Below, piece after piece: positions 24,797-36,280 of a stretch of 64,000 nucleotides of DNA. A model generated the notes under the pieces. The model saw only the letters and a program-made list of their open reading frames with translations, did not search any database and had not been told where the DNA came from. The first letter of the stretch is position 1. Each line of letters opens with the position of its first letter. The DNA comes from Neopestalotiopsis rosae. Taxonomy: Eukaryota; Ascomycota; Sordariomycetes; Amphisphaeriales; Sporocadaceae. The position numbers and the translations under genes were made by a program. The DNA lies in the NCBI GenBank assembly GCA_023078685.1, contig JALGAS010000014.1:310001-374000 (forward strand). Direction: 5' to 3'.

Positions 24797-26533
24797 TTAT
24801 CTAGTCTCCTTGTGATACTTGTACCTGGTAACTGTGAAGTCCCCCACATCTTCCGTGCATGTTCCCCGGTCACTGTATGACTCCAAGTCATCCGGTACCT
24901 CCTCGTATATGTCAGAGTGTCTGTTTCTGTGACGAGTCTCACGTCGCGTGGGTGGTGCTACCTGAGCGGGCGGCACGTCTGTTTCTCGAGTCGATGCTGA
25001 AGACGTTTGGCTATAAGAAGGTCGTCGCGAAGAGGGCTGGGATCTCGACTTCGGCGCAGAGTCCCTGCCCAGCGCATGCTGCTCTGGCTCCATTGAAGAA
25101 CCTCGTTGTGCAAGACTAGACTTGCTCCTGAATTTCCCTGGATCCTCAAATACTATATCTGTGTTGAAAGCCTCAAAAGGCGCCATTACTTTCTCCAAGA
25201 TCGAGAACTTGTGTCGATTCTTGGGTTTGGTTGCATTGCTTGATGGGGAGGGTGATGGCGCAGTATTGTGACGACGCCAGATGTGGGAATTCCCACCTTC
25301 ATCCGGTGTAACATTACTTATGCGTCTGCGATCATCATCCGTATATGACTTCCGTATCCCTCGGACTTGTCTTTCAGGACTGCCTCGGGGGCTGTGATGA
25401 GGACTCTCTCGCGGACTCTCATGGAATGGCACGGTGGCCGCCATCAGTGGCATGCGACTTGGCTTAGAGCCTTCACTTTGATCATAGGCAAGAATCACAG
25501 CCTCACAGACAAGGACATCTTCTTGTCTTGTCTTTCCGATACGGTAGACTGAAGGATAGAGGCACTGAAAGAGCCCGCCAATGTCTTCCGAGTCAATGGG
25601 TCTCCACTTGACCATATCTTGAAGCTTCCAAGATGATGTTTTCGAGTCGATATATCTCTCACCGCGGATTGGCTTTGGGGTTTCAAGTCTGTAACTGAAT
25701 GAAGAACATGTCATTCGCTGATGTAAGCTTAATGCCGGCTCGAAGATGTCATTCTCAAGTGTTTGAGTGTGTTGATCCGTGATGGACACATCATTCTTGA
25801 GCATTGTGATGATGAGATTGTCCAATTTGTGGAGAATTCTACTTTTGACATTCTCCTTTTGATCGTGGAACCTCTCTGTCTTGATGTAGGCAGTCATGGT
25901 CTCCGATTTCCATTTGTTGGCGCGTGATCTTTCATCTATGAATTGTTAGCGACAGATACTCCTCATGTGGTAGTATCATTTAGTAAACCTACCGCCGTCG
26001 CCGTCCTCGTCGTTCATAGCTTTAATGATACTTGTAAAGGTATCTCCAGTTTCTGGATCGACTCCAACTGGGTATCTCATGCTAAAGATATACTTCTCTA
26101 AGCACGTCCAGATACCGCGACAGAACACCACGTGCATGCACGTGTTGAGGCGGCCAAGCCACAACATCCACTTGCGATTTTGACTGTTATCGGAGTCATC
26201 CATGGTTCCGAACTGTTTCAGGGCTGAGAGGAGGTCTCTATTATCCTCATCATCCTCATCATCCTCATGATCTTTATGTTGCGGTTTGAATGTTTCGAGA
26301 AATATGTGCCCGTAGTCATTACGACTGCCATTCAGCTCTTTGTCAATCATCCTGACCCAGTGCTCTATAGCACGTTGCAAACTCTCGATTGCATCTCTGA
26401 TCTCTGTTTCTGTGATTTGGTTTGATGTGGCTCGAAGTTTGATGATAGTAGCCATCGCTTTATCCAGCTGTTGCTTTAGATCAGACTGTTCATCCACCTC
26501 GAGCCCTTCCATGTTGGAGGTATCGAAGTCCAT
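24797..26533 (-). CDS. Unknown fungal protein, helical N-terminus and Ser/Arg-rich C-terminus
   Basis: Exons 25935 to 24797 and 26533 to 25993 (minus strand) give 559 residues; intron 25936-25992 has GTAGGT/CATAG ends. The start is the first ATG, giving MDFDTSN. The N-terminal half is largely helical (DLKQQLDKAMATIIKLR), with an acidic Glu/Asp repeat EDDEDDED near residue 95. The middle reads EPALSLHQRMTCSSFSYRLE and GGLFQCLYPSVYRIGK, a pattern met in unnamed fungal proteins. The last ~200 residues are Ser/Arg/Pro-rich and probably disordered, with SPRESPHHSPRGSPER resembling kinase target sites. No catalytic motif or signal peptide is seen. It is divergent from the Hsp70-like gene, so the two may be co-regulated. 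Confidence 0.75.
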
Positions 26534-27256
26534 GGCCAAAGGATAAGATGTAACTACGGGTGTTGACGAAGTTCACAACAGATGACCTTGAACAAAAACG
26601 TAAGCAAACTTGAAGAACTTATGTTGAAGGATCAAAGCTTCAGGCTCAAAAGAAATTGTATTGTGCCGGGGCCCAAACAGCTGACATGTGCCCAACAGGG
26701 TGAGGCAAGAGGGGGGGCGAGTCGCAGACCCAATGAATGGAAAAGTAGCAAAGTCATCGGACTTGTGTACAAGAGCGGTGATCTCGGGGTTCTATTGGGT
26801 AGGGGTCTTAGGGTGGGTATTGCAATGCAAGATCGCTGTGTATCAGCGGCGACAGTAGTTCGGGGTAGCACTGGATTCAGCCGTCATACGTAAGATTCCA
26901 TTACTTCGCCCCTTCTCTGGCTGTCTGCATCAAGAATGGTGCCAAGCCACCCTGGGCGAAGGTCCTAATTGGACGCCAGACCTCGCCAAAAAGCCTCGTC
27001 GGATGAGCAGGCATCCCAAGCACAAGCTCACCGAAAATGCTTCATTCACCGACAGAAGGATCAATCAGAGGGTGGGGGTTGGTAAGGCTCATAATGAATT
27101 GTACTTAAGTCGAGGGGCGGAAGGAGAGGGCGGATGGGGAAACGAGAGGATCTAAATTTCTGTAAATTAGCATATTCCTAACCGCTCAATTTGGTAAGGC
27201 TAGCACCATTTTGCTTCCTGTACATTAAGGTAAGTTCAACACGTGTGGAATCGAAT
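26534..27256. promoter_or_regulatory. Divergent promoter region
   Basis: 723 bases between the start codons of the 559-residue unknown gene (minus) and the Hsp70-like gene (plus). No heat-shock element or other defined site was recognised with confidence. Confidence 0.4.
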
Positions 27257-29519
27257 ATGTCTCCATCAGCAAATGGCTCGAATCATCAAACAAGGAGAAA
27301 AGCGAGGTCTTCCCAACCATTAAGAATCGTCGTAGCTATCGACTTCGGTAAGTCTTACTGGAACGGTTGTTTGACAAGTACCGCTCGGGATTGCAATTAA
27401 TGCCACTTGGTCACAGGCACAACATATTCTGGAATCGCTTGGGCCAGTACGGACGAGGTAAGACACTATAGCATATTTCCAGGGATCTACTTATAAAATC
27501 CTTTGTTTAGCCCGAGAATCTCAACTTGGTGAACGACTGGGGTATTGGTACTCGTACGGCAAATAAAGCTCCAACGTGAGTAGTGTCTATTGGGTCTTGG
27601 ATTTATTCTAATCATCTACCTTAGGGTTCTATACTATGATAACCATGGGTCCACTGGAAGCTTCAAATGGGGATATCAAGCTCAGAAGGAGGTGGGAAAA
27701 GGACACAAACTCCATGAGTGGTTTAAACTGGGCCTTTGTCCTGAGTATGAGAAACGTCGCGCCGCTGCATCTGATCTGAACAAAAGGTTTGCCAGTTTAA
27801 CCGCTCTTCCTCCTTTGGATAAGGTGGGCGATAATGAACGACTCGTTATTGATTACCTCAAGAGCATGAAAGATCACGTGGACGCAAAACTTACAGAAGT
27901 CGACACACAAGTTGCAAATATTCCGAGGAAGTACATCATCACCGTCCCGGCAATCTGGGATCACAAGGAACAGAACAGAACCCGCAGTTGTGCAGAAAAG
28001 GCTGGATTGGGGCGAGGCGACCAACTTCAATTAATCTCAGAGCCGGAAGCTGCTGCTATCTGGGCCTTGGAGAAGATGATGAAGCTGAAGCTTGAAGTTG
28101 GCGACACATTTGTTGTGTGTGACGCAGGAGGAGGGTATGATCTTCACATTCAGTGCGTATCCGCGGTGTATGTTCATTCTAACAGCTCATAGTACGGTGG
28201 ATCTCGCGTCTTACACCATCGAGGCCTTGGAGCCTGAGATCAAGCTGGCTGGTGCTGCAAAAGGCTCAGGCGAGCTATGCGGTAGTAGCTATCTCAACAG
28301 AATCTTCCGCAAACACCTTCAAGACAGAATGAAAGGCTATCATGGTGGTTGGGACCAGAAATATCTAGATGTTGCCGTCGAGAAGTTTGAAACCACGATC
28401 AAGGTCGAGTTCACCGGCAATGATAACGACGACCATTCCGTCTATATGCCTAGTTTATCAGACAGCCGACGCTACGGAGTCAAAAATGGGAGTCTGCTTC
28501 TGGAAGGGAGCGAATTGAGGGAGTTTGTGTTCGATCAAGTTATTGGTAGAATTCAGCAACTCGTTGAGGATCAAATTGCCAACACGCCCAAGCCTGTCAA
28601 GAGAGTCTTACTTGCAGGTGGGTTCGGCCAAAGTGCATACCTCAAGCAACAGCTCCAACTGCAACCCTCGATCAAGCATCAACGTATCTTGGTTGAGCAT
28701 ATTGACCAGAGGTAAGGAAATCAGTTTCTGACGTTGCGTTTCTCCCTCAGGCTAACATGAGTAGCGATACCTCAATCGTGCGAGGGGCGTTGATAGCAGG
28801 CCTTACACGGCATGATCAGACGCATCCAGGCGGAATTCGAGTTCCCCGTCCATTGGTCGTGTCTAGAATTGCCGCAAAGTCCTGGGGCACTCGTGCCTTT
28901 GAGTCCATATGCAATCAGTCAGATCAGGCGAGAGCGTAGGTTGCCTGATTTGTAAACCCCGTTTCTGGCAATCATTACTAAAATTATGCAGCAAGATGCA
29001 ACCTGACGGGGAGTACTTGGTGGAGTGTATGCAATGGTTCATACAAGAGGTATGCTTCACAGCAACTCCTGTTATTTTGCACTGCAATTGGTTTCCCTCT
29101 AACAGATCGGACAGCGATCTAGCATCACAGATCTGGTGCCAGAGACTTTTCAATTCCACAAGGAGCAGAGCGTCTACAATGGACCGATCGGAGAAGTTAA
29201 CATCGATATTTATGAGTTTACCAGGCCTCTCGCCAATGACAACTCTCCTCCCCCAAGATATCCGGACGAGCCAGGTAGGCCTCCACTTCTCTTAGGTATG
29301 ATTTACTGCTCACATGATGCACCATCAATAGGGGTTAAGAAATGCCTAAGTTTGACAATGGATCTGACTGATATGAACGTGCCCACCGAATTGCATAATG
29401 GTCAACTATTATATGTCGCGAAGTTTGAAATACTGGTGATGCTTGAGTCCGCAAGCCTCTCATTCAGTGGGAAGTACGACGGAAGGGAGTTTCCAGCGAA
29501 AAGGTTGACATTCAGTTGA
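27257..29519 (+). CDS. Hsp70-like ATPase (HSPA12-type fungal family), nine exons
   Basis: Exons 27257-27347, 27417-27457, 27511-27575, 27625-28134, 28193-28711, 28765-28935, 28992-29049, 29106-29274 and 29332-29519 join in frame to 603 residues. The actin-like ATPase fold is shown by phosphate-1 AIDFGTTYSGIAW, IPRKYIITVPAIW, ISEPEAAAIWAL, phosphate-2 VVCDAGGGTVDLASY and the adenosine motif VLLAGGFGQSAYLK. This is the divergent Hsp70 family that is expanded in filamentous fungi. These proteins have the ATPase core but no clear substrate-binding domain of DnaK type and no EEVD tail. The C-terminal ~170 residues are beta-like and family-specific. Exon 6 contains GGIRVPRP, the same motif repeated in the neighbouring convergent gene. 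Client and role are unknown. Confidence 0.88.
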
Positions 29520-29743
29520 AGTGATCTACCATTGTGGCTATGTTGGATGTCTTTACTACTTGATTCACTTTTTCTTTCAGCACACCAATGATTCCGAGGC
29601 AAGGCGATATCAGGATACCCAGGAGTTCTCTGTTTGTTATCAAGGCTGAAATTGAGTATTTTGTACTGCTCATTACCATTTATCTCTCTTTGGCATACTT
29701 TCCGTCTAATATCATCCAAAACGATCGTGAACTTCCGACTCCT

Positions 29744-30061
29744 TTATTGTTGTCGAGGCACTCTGATACCACCGGCACCTGGAGGTACTCTAATGCCACC
29801 AGAACCAGGAGGAACTCTAATGCCGCCCGCATCAGGAGGCACTCTGATACCATCATTGCGAGGAACTCGGATGCCTCTCTCCGGATCCGGCCGTGGTACT
29901 CGTATCCCCGACTTATCGCTGCTTGATGAGGTATAGTAGCTGCCTGAAGGGGAGCCTCCTCGGCATCTATTGAGGCATCTAGCTGCAGAGATGGCTAGGA
30001 CGATGCCCAGCGCAACGTATAGAATGACAAGTATGGCGATAGCATCGTTTGGCTTGACCAT
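29744..30061 (-). CDS. Small single-pass membrane protein with six GIRVP repeats
   Basis: A 105-residue frame from ATG 30061. Residues ~5-28 form one strong membrane helix (AIAILVILYVALGIVLAISA). It is followed by a Cys pair (CLNRC) at the membrane edge, a Gly/Ser-rich linker, and a tail of six copies of GIRVP with short spacers (GIRVPPDAG, GIRVPPGSG, GIRVPPGAG). The tail has the look of a short repeated docking or assembly motif. Nothing here identifies the function. Membrane helix, Cys pair and regular repeat make chance unlikely, but there is no homology support. It is convergent with the Hsp70-like gene, whose exon 6 contains the same motif. Confidence 0.5.
   Translation of the reverse strand: MVKPNDAIAILVILYVALGIVLAISAARCLNRCRGGSPSGSYYTSSSSDKSGIRVPRPDPERGIRVPRNDGIRVPPDAGGIRVPPGSGGIRVPPGAGGIRVPRQQ
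29753..29914 (-). repeat. In-frame minisatellite coding GIRVP units
   Basis: Six imperfect units of about 24-33 bases, 27 most often, each containing a form of GG-ATT-AGA-GTT-CCT on the minus strand. Third positions differ between units while the amino acids are kept. Confidence 0.8.
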
Positions 30062-31613
30062 CGCATCGTGATAGCAGGGTAGGTCGCGGTACGCAGGAAT
30101 CAAAACCTTGATATGATCGCGCGCAGATCAGCCCCTCGTTACGGGTGGATTAGGGCGTCGTGGGTAGGCGTCGTGTTTGCATCGATGTGTGCCTCTCTGA
30201 ATATGTTTGCACAGCAGTGATGCTTTTGGTCTTTCGCAGCACTATCAAAGTCGTACTTGTTAGCTTAGAAAATCTAGATTTGCACTTTTGGATGATGCGC
30301 AGATACAATTCGCTGTGAAATGGGCACCTACCTCGGTGACAATACAATGTATAGGTCAATCCAAACACAGTACTGGCTCGGCTCGTTGGCGCTAGTGCAG
30401 GTCCCTAGAAGTGATTGCTTTAGCGGTGGGGGTACGCTTCAAGAACGACGAATAGCGTTCACTTACCCACGTGTACTTAGTAGAGTTTTGGTGCAATCAT
30501 TGTCGTTTTCCACGTTGCGCTTTGAAGAATAAAGTATAATTCTCTGTCTCAGATGATGGAGAAATTCAGAGACTTATTGATTCAAATCATTTCCTCACAG
30601 CTGTAGAAGACGAAATGGACTGGGAAAACAGACGTAAACAAACATGAGCTGAATCGCTCTTGCAGCAGAGGTAAATGATGGCTGAAAGCGTGACCAATCA
30701 ATAGGCTCAGATAAACCCCAGGTGCATATCGCACGACCAGGTCTGTCCCAAAGAAAACCTCAATGCGACGGCCATGGGCAATATAGCGGAAGGGATCGGC
30801 GTCCCTCGGACAACTACGCACTTTGAACAGAGAGAGGTGTGGCAGGAATGAACAAAAAGGGAATCAAGCGCAGCAAGAGTTCGAGAAATTTGGCGATTCA
30901 GTCTGTATTATCCTTGCTTGTAATTATCCATGTTTGCACCCATATAACCAGGCAGTTGCGTTCACCTATTTCGTACAAGCACGTTCTGTGTTCTGCCGCT
31001 TGGATCACTACAAATCAGTATTTGTTTCCATACAAGGGTCGATCGAGTCAGGTAAGATCAGCGCGAAATGCGAATCTTACGACAATATGAGAATGTTACA
31101 ATATTAGTGTTTTGTCGCATAATTTACAAGCGTATGCAGCGCAAACAATGCCTAGGAGATGTCGCTTTTAAAAGCTTCAAGTACAAGTCGATCCCAGAGA
31201 CTGGGACAAGTACATCACCTAGTGGTCGCTCCACAGTCTGGTTTTGCAGTGGCCATAACACCATCAGTGGGTAGATGAGAGCTTTCAGAGAAATGTGTTA
31301 TGCTCAATTTTCAGTATTGTCTTCAGTGGACAAGCCTATTTCTCTTTGTCGTCGAACAACTTGAGGAATTGACTGCTTTGATATAATACGTAATGAGCAG
31401 TATGCGTTACTAGAGTTCAGTATACTCTTGAAATACCAAGAAACGGGGTTCACTTCTTCTCTTCTTCACAATGAACCCCCACCATCGCTGACCCACCCTC
31501 ACCAATTCCTATCATGAGGGGTCAAATACAATCCGAGATCTGGGCAAACAACATGCTCAGACCGTCCAAATCGTTGATACCTGCAAGGGCAAGCATTAAC
31601 TTCATTAGACCAC
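30062..31613. other. Intergenic/divergent promoter stretch, no gene seen
   Basis: 1.55 kb between two divergent genes. ORFs at 30582-30821 and 30823-31107 have no recognisable features. It should contain the promoters of the GIRVP gene and the HET gene. Confidence 0.45.
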
Positions 31614-33648
31614 ATGTCAGTGGATCTACCGCCGTTTCGATACGAGCCTCTAGGCTCTAATGAAATAAGGCTTCTCACCCCAATCGCACCAAAACCTGAT
31701 GCGCCAGCACCTCCTCAGTGGCGGCTTCAGACGGTCTCTTTACACGATCTGGCTGATGGAGGCTCGATAGGGTTTGGTGCACTTTCATACACCTGGGGCG
31801 ACCTCTTCAAGACTTTTCCCTTGATCTGCAACAACCAAACGCTCCGCATACACAAGAACCTCCACGCGGCGCTGCCTTTCCTCGCCAGGCGAAGTTCAAC
31901 ATGTCCGCTATGGATTGATGCCATCTGCATCAACCAGCAAGATGAGACGGAGAAGCTCGCGCAGGTGCGACTCATGTATCGCATCTACCGCCAAGCGTCC
32001 AAGGTCTGGGTTTGGCTGGGAGATAGCAAAGAGTGCACTGAGGCCGCCATTGCACTGCTGCCGCGACTTGCGCAGCTGGGCCAGACACTGCAACAGAGCC
32101 CACCAGCACGTTGGTCAAATCTACCTTTGACTTTCGCATCCATTGGTCTACCTGATCAAAACTCGCTCATCTGGGAGGCCGTTCGGGCCATTCTCTGCAA
32201 TGACTGGTTTACGCGCGTTTGGACCGTGCAAGAATTCGCACTTGCTGAACAGGTCAGCTTCCTGTGTGGACTTTACGAGATTGAGTCTGAGCAGGTAACG
32301 GGTGCTCTCATGTATGCCCAGAGACTGGATGGACTGCGAGACTCTGAAGGACAAATTATTCCTCTCGTGGACGTTTCACTGAACGTCGCCATGGCGAGGT
32401 TGCAAAGGCTCATTGCGCTCGATAGGGCCGAGCATGGCACTAGAGCCATTGGTCCTTGTCCTGGACATCTCATCGGTACAGTGTACTCCATGACCCGCAA
32501 TCACCGATGCAGGGAGCCCAAGGATCGTATATGGGGAGTGCTTGGATTCCTGGAAGAACATCAAATTGCTCAAATGCAGCTCAAAGACAATATGAACGTG
32601 GGTGACCTCTACATTGCGTTCTCGCAATACATTTTCAATCACGGCGATCGCTCCAAAGACGCTTTCTGGCTCCTTCTGGATCGCGGGGCTCTGGACGGTA
32701 AGATGGCCGGTCTCCCGAGCTGGTGTCCCGATTATGATCGATGGGTTGATGAGCGAACCCGAAACAGCATCGGTCAGCTTCGATCGAGAGGGCAGATGCC
32801 CTATATTGCAAGCAAGGCCTCGAGCTTTGTCGGTCGCGGCAGTAATCCGAGCCAGCTCATTATGAAAGCAACACTGTTCGATACAATTCAGCGTATTTAC
32901 CCCCAAACGCCCTTGCCGTCAATGTCCATTCGAGAGTTTTCTATGCAGCTTCCAGACCCAGCTGTTGTGGCCCAGTTCGTGTTCAATTTGAGGTGGCACA
33001 TTACCACCCTGGAAAGCGAATTGCTTTTCAACAGAGCTTCACCAGATGCAGGCCACGATGTCACGGTGGAGGAGCTGCGTCGGGGAAAGAGACAAGACCT
33101 TCGGCGCACACTAGTTGGCAATATCTGCGTGCAATCAGACTACGAGATCACCGAAGAAACATTCTCTGGATTTCTTGCATCGATGGATGAATTTCTAGCT
33201 TTGTTTTACAGCAATGAATCCGCACAGGAAGGGTGAGCTTGTCCTTATGTACGACATTGACCTTGGAAAACTGACCAGCCTTAGATCTGCGAACGGCTGT
33301 TCAAGCAGCGCGCCTGGTAATGATGGAACCAAGGAAGTAGACGAGGCAGTACAGAGGTTACTCAGTCCTGAGACAGCCTTTATGCAGTTCCTCGGGCCTC
33401 TGTGGATATGTTTGCAGAATAGAAGGCTTTTCAAGACGGCGCAAGGTCGGCTAGGCTTCGGCTCAATAAATATATCAGAGGGTGACAACGTTTGTATCAT
33501 CAGCGGGTCCAGCACCGCTCATGTGCTACGAATCATCGGTCGTGATCAAGAGCAGTTTCGTTTTCTAGGAGAGGCATACGTCCACGGGATGATGAACGGC
33601 GAAATTGACAAACTTGGACTGGAAGAGCAATGCATCACACTTAAATAG
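31614..33648 (+). CDS. HET-domain protein, 660 aa
   Basis: Exons 31614-33232 and 33285-33648 (intron GTGAGC/TTAG) give 660 residues. The HET domain occupies about 50-200 with all classic blocks: GFGALSYTWGD, CPLWIDAICINQQDETEKLA, QVRLMYRIYRQASKVWVWLGD and, further on, WFTRVWTVQEFALA. The region beyond has the usual NHRCREPKDRIWGVLGF segment and a C-terminal part with LGFGS and GDNVCIISGSSTAHVLR typical of the family. HET proteins set off incompatibility cell death, and the domain is distantly TIR-like. There is no NACHT or ankyrin part. Without the intron the frame ends at 33236, and a later frame then looks like a separate gene. Confidence 0.92.
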
Positions 33649-34048
33649 TTCAAGGCAATTAGACTACAAATTATTGAGAACTGTTACTGCTCCCAGCTAG
33701 TGTTTTTCTGATTCAGTCGGACAAATCTGGGGATGATCCACACTCACGGAGGCGGGATCGGTGAAGCATCGGGAACCGGAGCTCGTGGGGATCTCGGGAG
33801 GGGCCGGTGCAACCATGAGGAGGTCTCAGTCCCTGGCGGGGTTTAGGTTCGAGCAAATAGCACTCCTCTTGTTCTATCCTTCTTCACGTCCAACTGAACG
33901 CCGACGAACGGGAGTCTTGTGAAAGACTTGCATGACCAGATACTGAATTTTTAGAAAGCGCGCCCAAAGTAATGACAGTATCGATCTTGAGAGGAATTCA
34001 CATTTGACAGCTAACACCACCAATCTCGGTGCATCCCAGCCCATCAAT
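33649..34048. other. Intergenic, 400 bases
   Basis: Should hold the terminator of the HET gene and the promoter of the P450. No coding signal. Confidence 0.5.
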
Positions 34049-36029
34049 ATGTATACCCTGATCAATCAATCCCTACTGTCACAGCAGTTGTCGGCCGCCT
34101 CAATAGCCAAAGTTGTTGGCTTGTTCCTGTCCTTCATCATTGCGGGTATGTCGATCTGGAGCCACCATTTATTGGTATATTCTGACCTTGGCTGTAGGGA
34201 CATGCTGGACTTATCGCAACCGAGGTCTTTGGTCATCGTCGCCCCGCAACTCCAAGGTGATTCCAAATCTCAAGGGGAAACCTTTCGTAGGGAGCGCTCA
34301 TGAGCTACAGACTCAAGGCGCGGCTAGCTGCAAAGCGTGGTACCGACTATACCAGCGGTACGGGCCTGCCTACGAAATGACAGTGCCCTTCTTCCGGCTG
34401 CATGTCATCAATCACCCCATCTATCTCGAGCATATTCAAAAGCACAACAGCAAGAATTATGTTCGAGGCGCTTTCACTCGCAACATGTTTGCAACACTAC
34501 ACAGGACAGGCATATTCGTCGCCGACGGTCAGGAGTGGCAAGTCCAGCGCAAGGCCGCAACTCGCGCATTCAGCAAGAAGAACTTTGAAACACACATTAC
34601 ACGATCCCTCCACTACTGGCTGGGGGTCCTGACCCGGTTGTTGTCGAACCTAGCCAAAAATGGCGTGTATATCGACTTCCAGGCACTGATGGGACGGCTC
34701 ATGTTCTGCCTCTTCCTTCGCATCGCCTTTCACGAGGATGAGCTCGCTCGCGATATTTTGTCCGAGGACCCAAAGTGTCTGGATTCAATACCGCCCTATG
34801 TCGAAGCATTTGACAGGGCCACCCATTGTGTGTCACTCTCACTGTCAGCACGGTCATGATCTAACAGGTTATATAGTATTCGATCGCCGGAGACGCGATC
34901 CGTTATGGCGGATAACTGAGAAACTATCTGGAGAAGACAAGAGCACGCAAAGAGCTGTAGATCTCTTCTATGCACAGATCGATGCACTTATCGCGAAACG
35001 ATTCGACTTGATCAAGAATGGCTACAAGCCAGACCCAGAAGCTGGGGTTGACTTGCTGGACATGTTTATTCAGTCCACGGATGATCAATACAGACTTGGC
35101 GGGATGGTGTTTGCATTTCTCTCTGCAGGCCGTAAGTGATTTTCTTGGAAAATGCACAAAGCCATGTTGACAAATGCTGATCTTTATAGGCGACACAACC
35201 GCATACACCATCTCCTGGCTGATGAAGGAGATACTACACAGTGAGAATCGTCATTTAAATGCGGTGGAGAAGATTCGAATTGAAGCCGAGCAATTTGGTC
35301 TGGACAATACATTCCTGACTTATGAAGATGCGCCGGTACGTACACACTCCTGCCGTCTTTGTCACATATAATGGCTGAATTAACAAATTGATTTATGCAA
35401 GAAACTACGGTTTGCGAATGCCATGTGGGACGAGACCGCACGTCTTGATACTGTATCTCCGGCCGGTCAAATGGAGGCCGCTGGCGACGACATTCTTCCC
35501 GCGATACCCGAATTGAATATGCCTGCCCGTCACGTCAAGAAGTGGAGTGCCGTTTTCTTATCATATTGCTTAGGCCAACAATAACTAACCCGCAGTAGAG
35601 GCGACATTGTCAGCTACCAGAACTATGTCCTATCTCGCATGCCCGAGGTATGGGGAGATGATGCGACTGTCTTCAACCCCTCGCGATGGTTCAAAGAGAC
35701 TGGTGAAAGCATTTCTTACAGTCCCTTCAGTAAGTAATCATCCTTTTTGACGGCTTTTACTGATTTCGCATCGCACAGAGTATCATTCCTGGAACGCTGG
35801 GCCGCGGAGCTGCCTCGGTCGCGCCCTAGCCACCTACGAGGGTCTCGCCATTAGCACGGCGATTCTTCAGCGCTTTAATGTCAGTCTAGTGGACGATAAG
35901 AGAACATACGAGCCGCTTGCCGCGCTCAATATGGTATGATCCATGCGCTCATGATTGATCAGAATTTACTCATTTGTTCTTATCCAGGGAATCCAAGACG
36001 GCCTTCTTGTGATTATCACAGAAAGATAA
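34049..36029 (+). CDS. Cytochrome P450 monooxygenase (CYP52-like type)
   Basis: Exons 34049-34145, 34198-34827, 34877-35131, 35190-35335, 35402-35541, 35596-35729, 35779-35933 and 35988-36029 join to 532 residues. An N-terminal membrane anchor (residues ~18-33) precedes a proline/glycine hinge (LKGKPFVGSAHEL). Catalytic landmarks are the I-helix AGRDTTAYTISW, the K-helix WDETARL (E-x-x-R intact), the PERF-like FNPSRW, and the haem loop HSWNAGPRSCLGRALA with the Cys ligand near 479. The overall pattern resembles the CYP52/539 group, which hydroxylates fatty acids or alkanes at the endoplasmic reticulum; the substrate here is an inference. The intron after exon 2 is short (34828-34876, or ending at 34867). 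No biosynthetic cluster genes are adjacent. Confidence 0.9.
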
Positions 36030-36280
36030 CCAGCCAGTCTCCGCGCTTGGACCATGAAGTAATGCAGCACAGAAACAACTTGTTAGCATCTCAAGCATGG
36101 TATAAGACAGTTTCTCGCACATCATAATCCATACTTAGTGTTGTTTATTCCGTTTTCTATTTCATTGTTGTTGTATTCTTAGGCCTTCTACCGCGAAGAA
36201 ACGCCACATATTATACACCTGTTCCAAAACTTTCCTCGCCGTCCCATTTTTACAACTCATGCCCATTTCCACTACGCAGT

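Noticed and set aside
29634..29936. Plus-strand ORF with GTLIPP/GTLMPP repeats
   Set aside because: It is the antisense image of the GIRVP repeats. The minus strand has a membrane helix and Cys pair before the repeats; the plus strand has no such structure.
33214..33648. Separate 144-codon gene after the second HET gene
   Set aside because: A 52-base intron (33233-33284) joins it in frame to the HET gene, and its text fits the HET C-terminal region.
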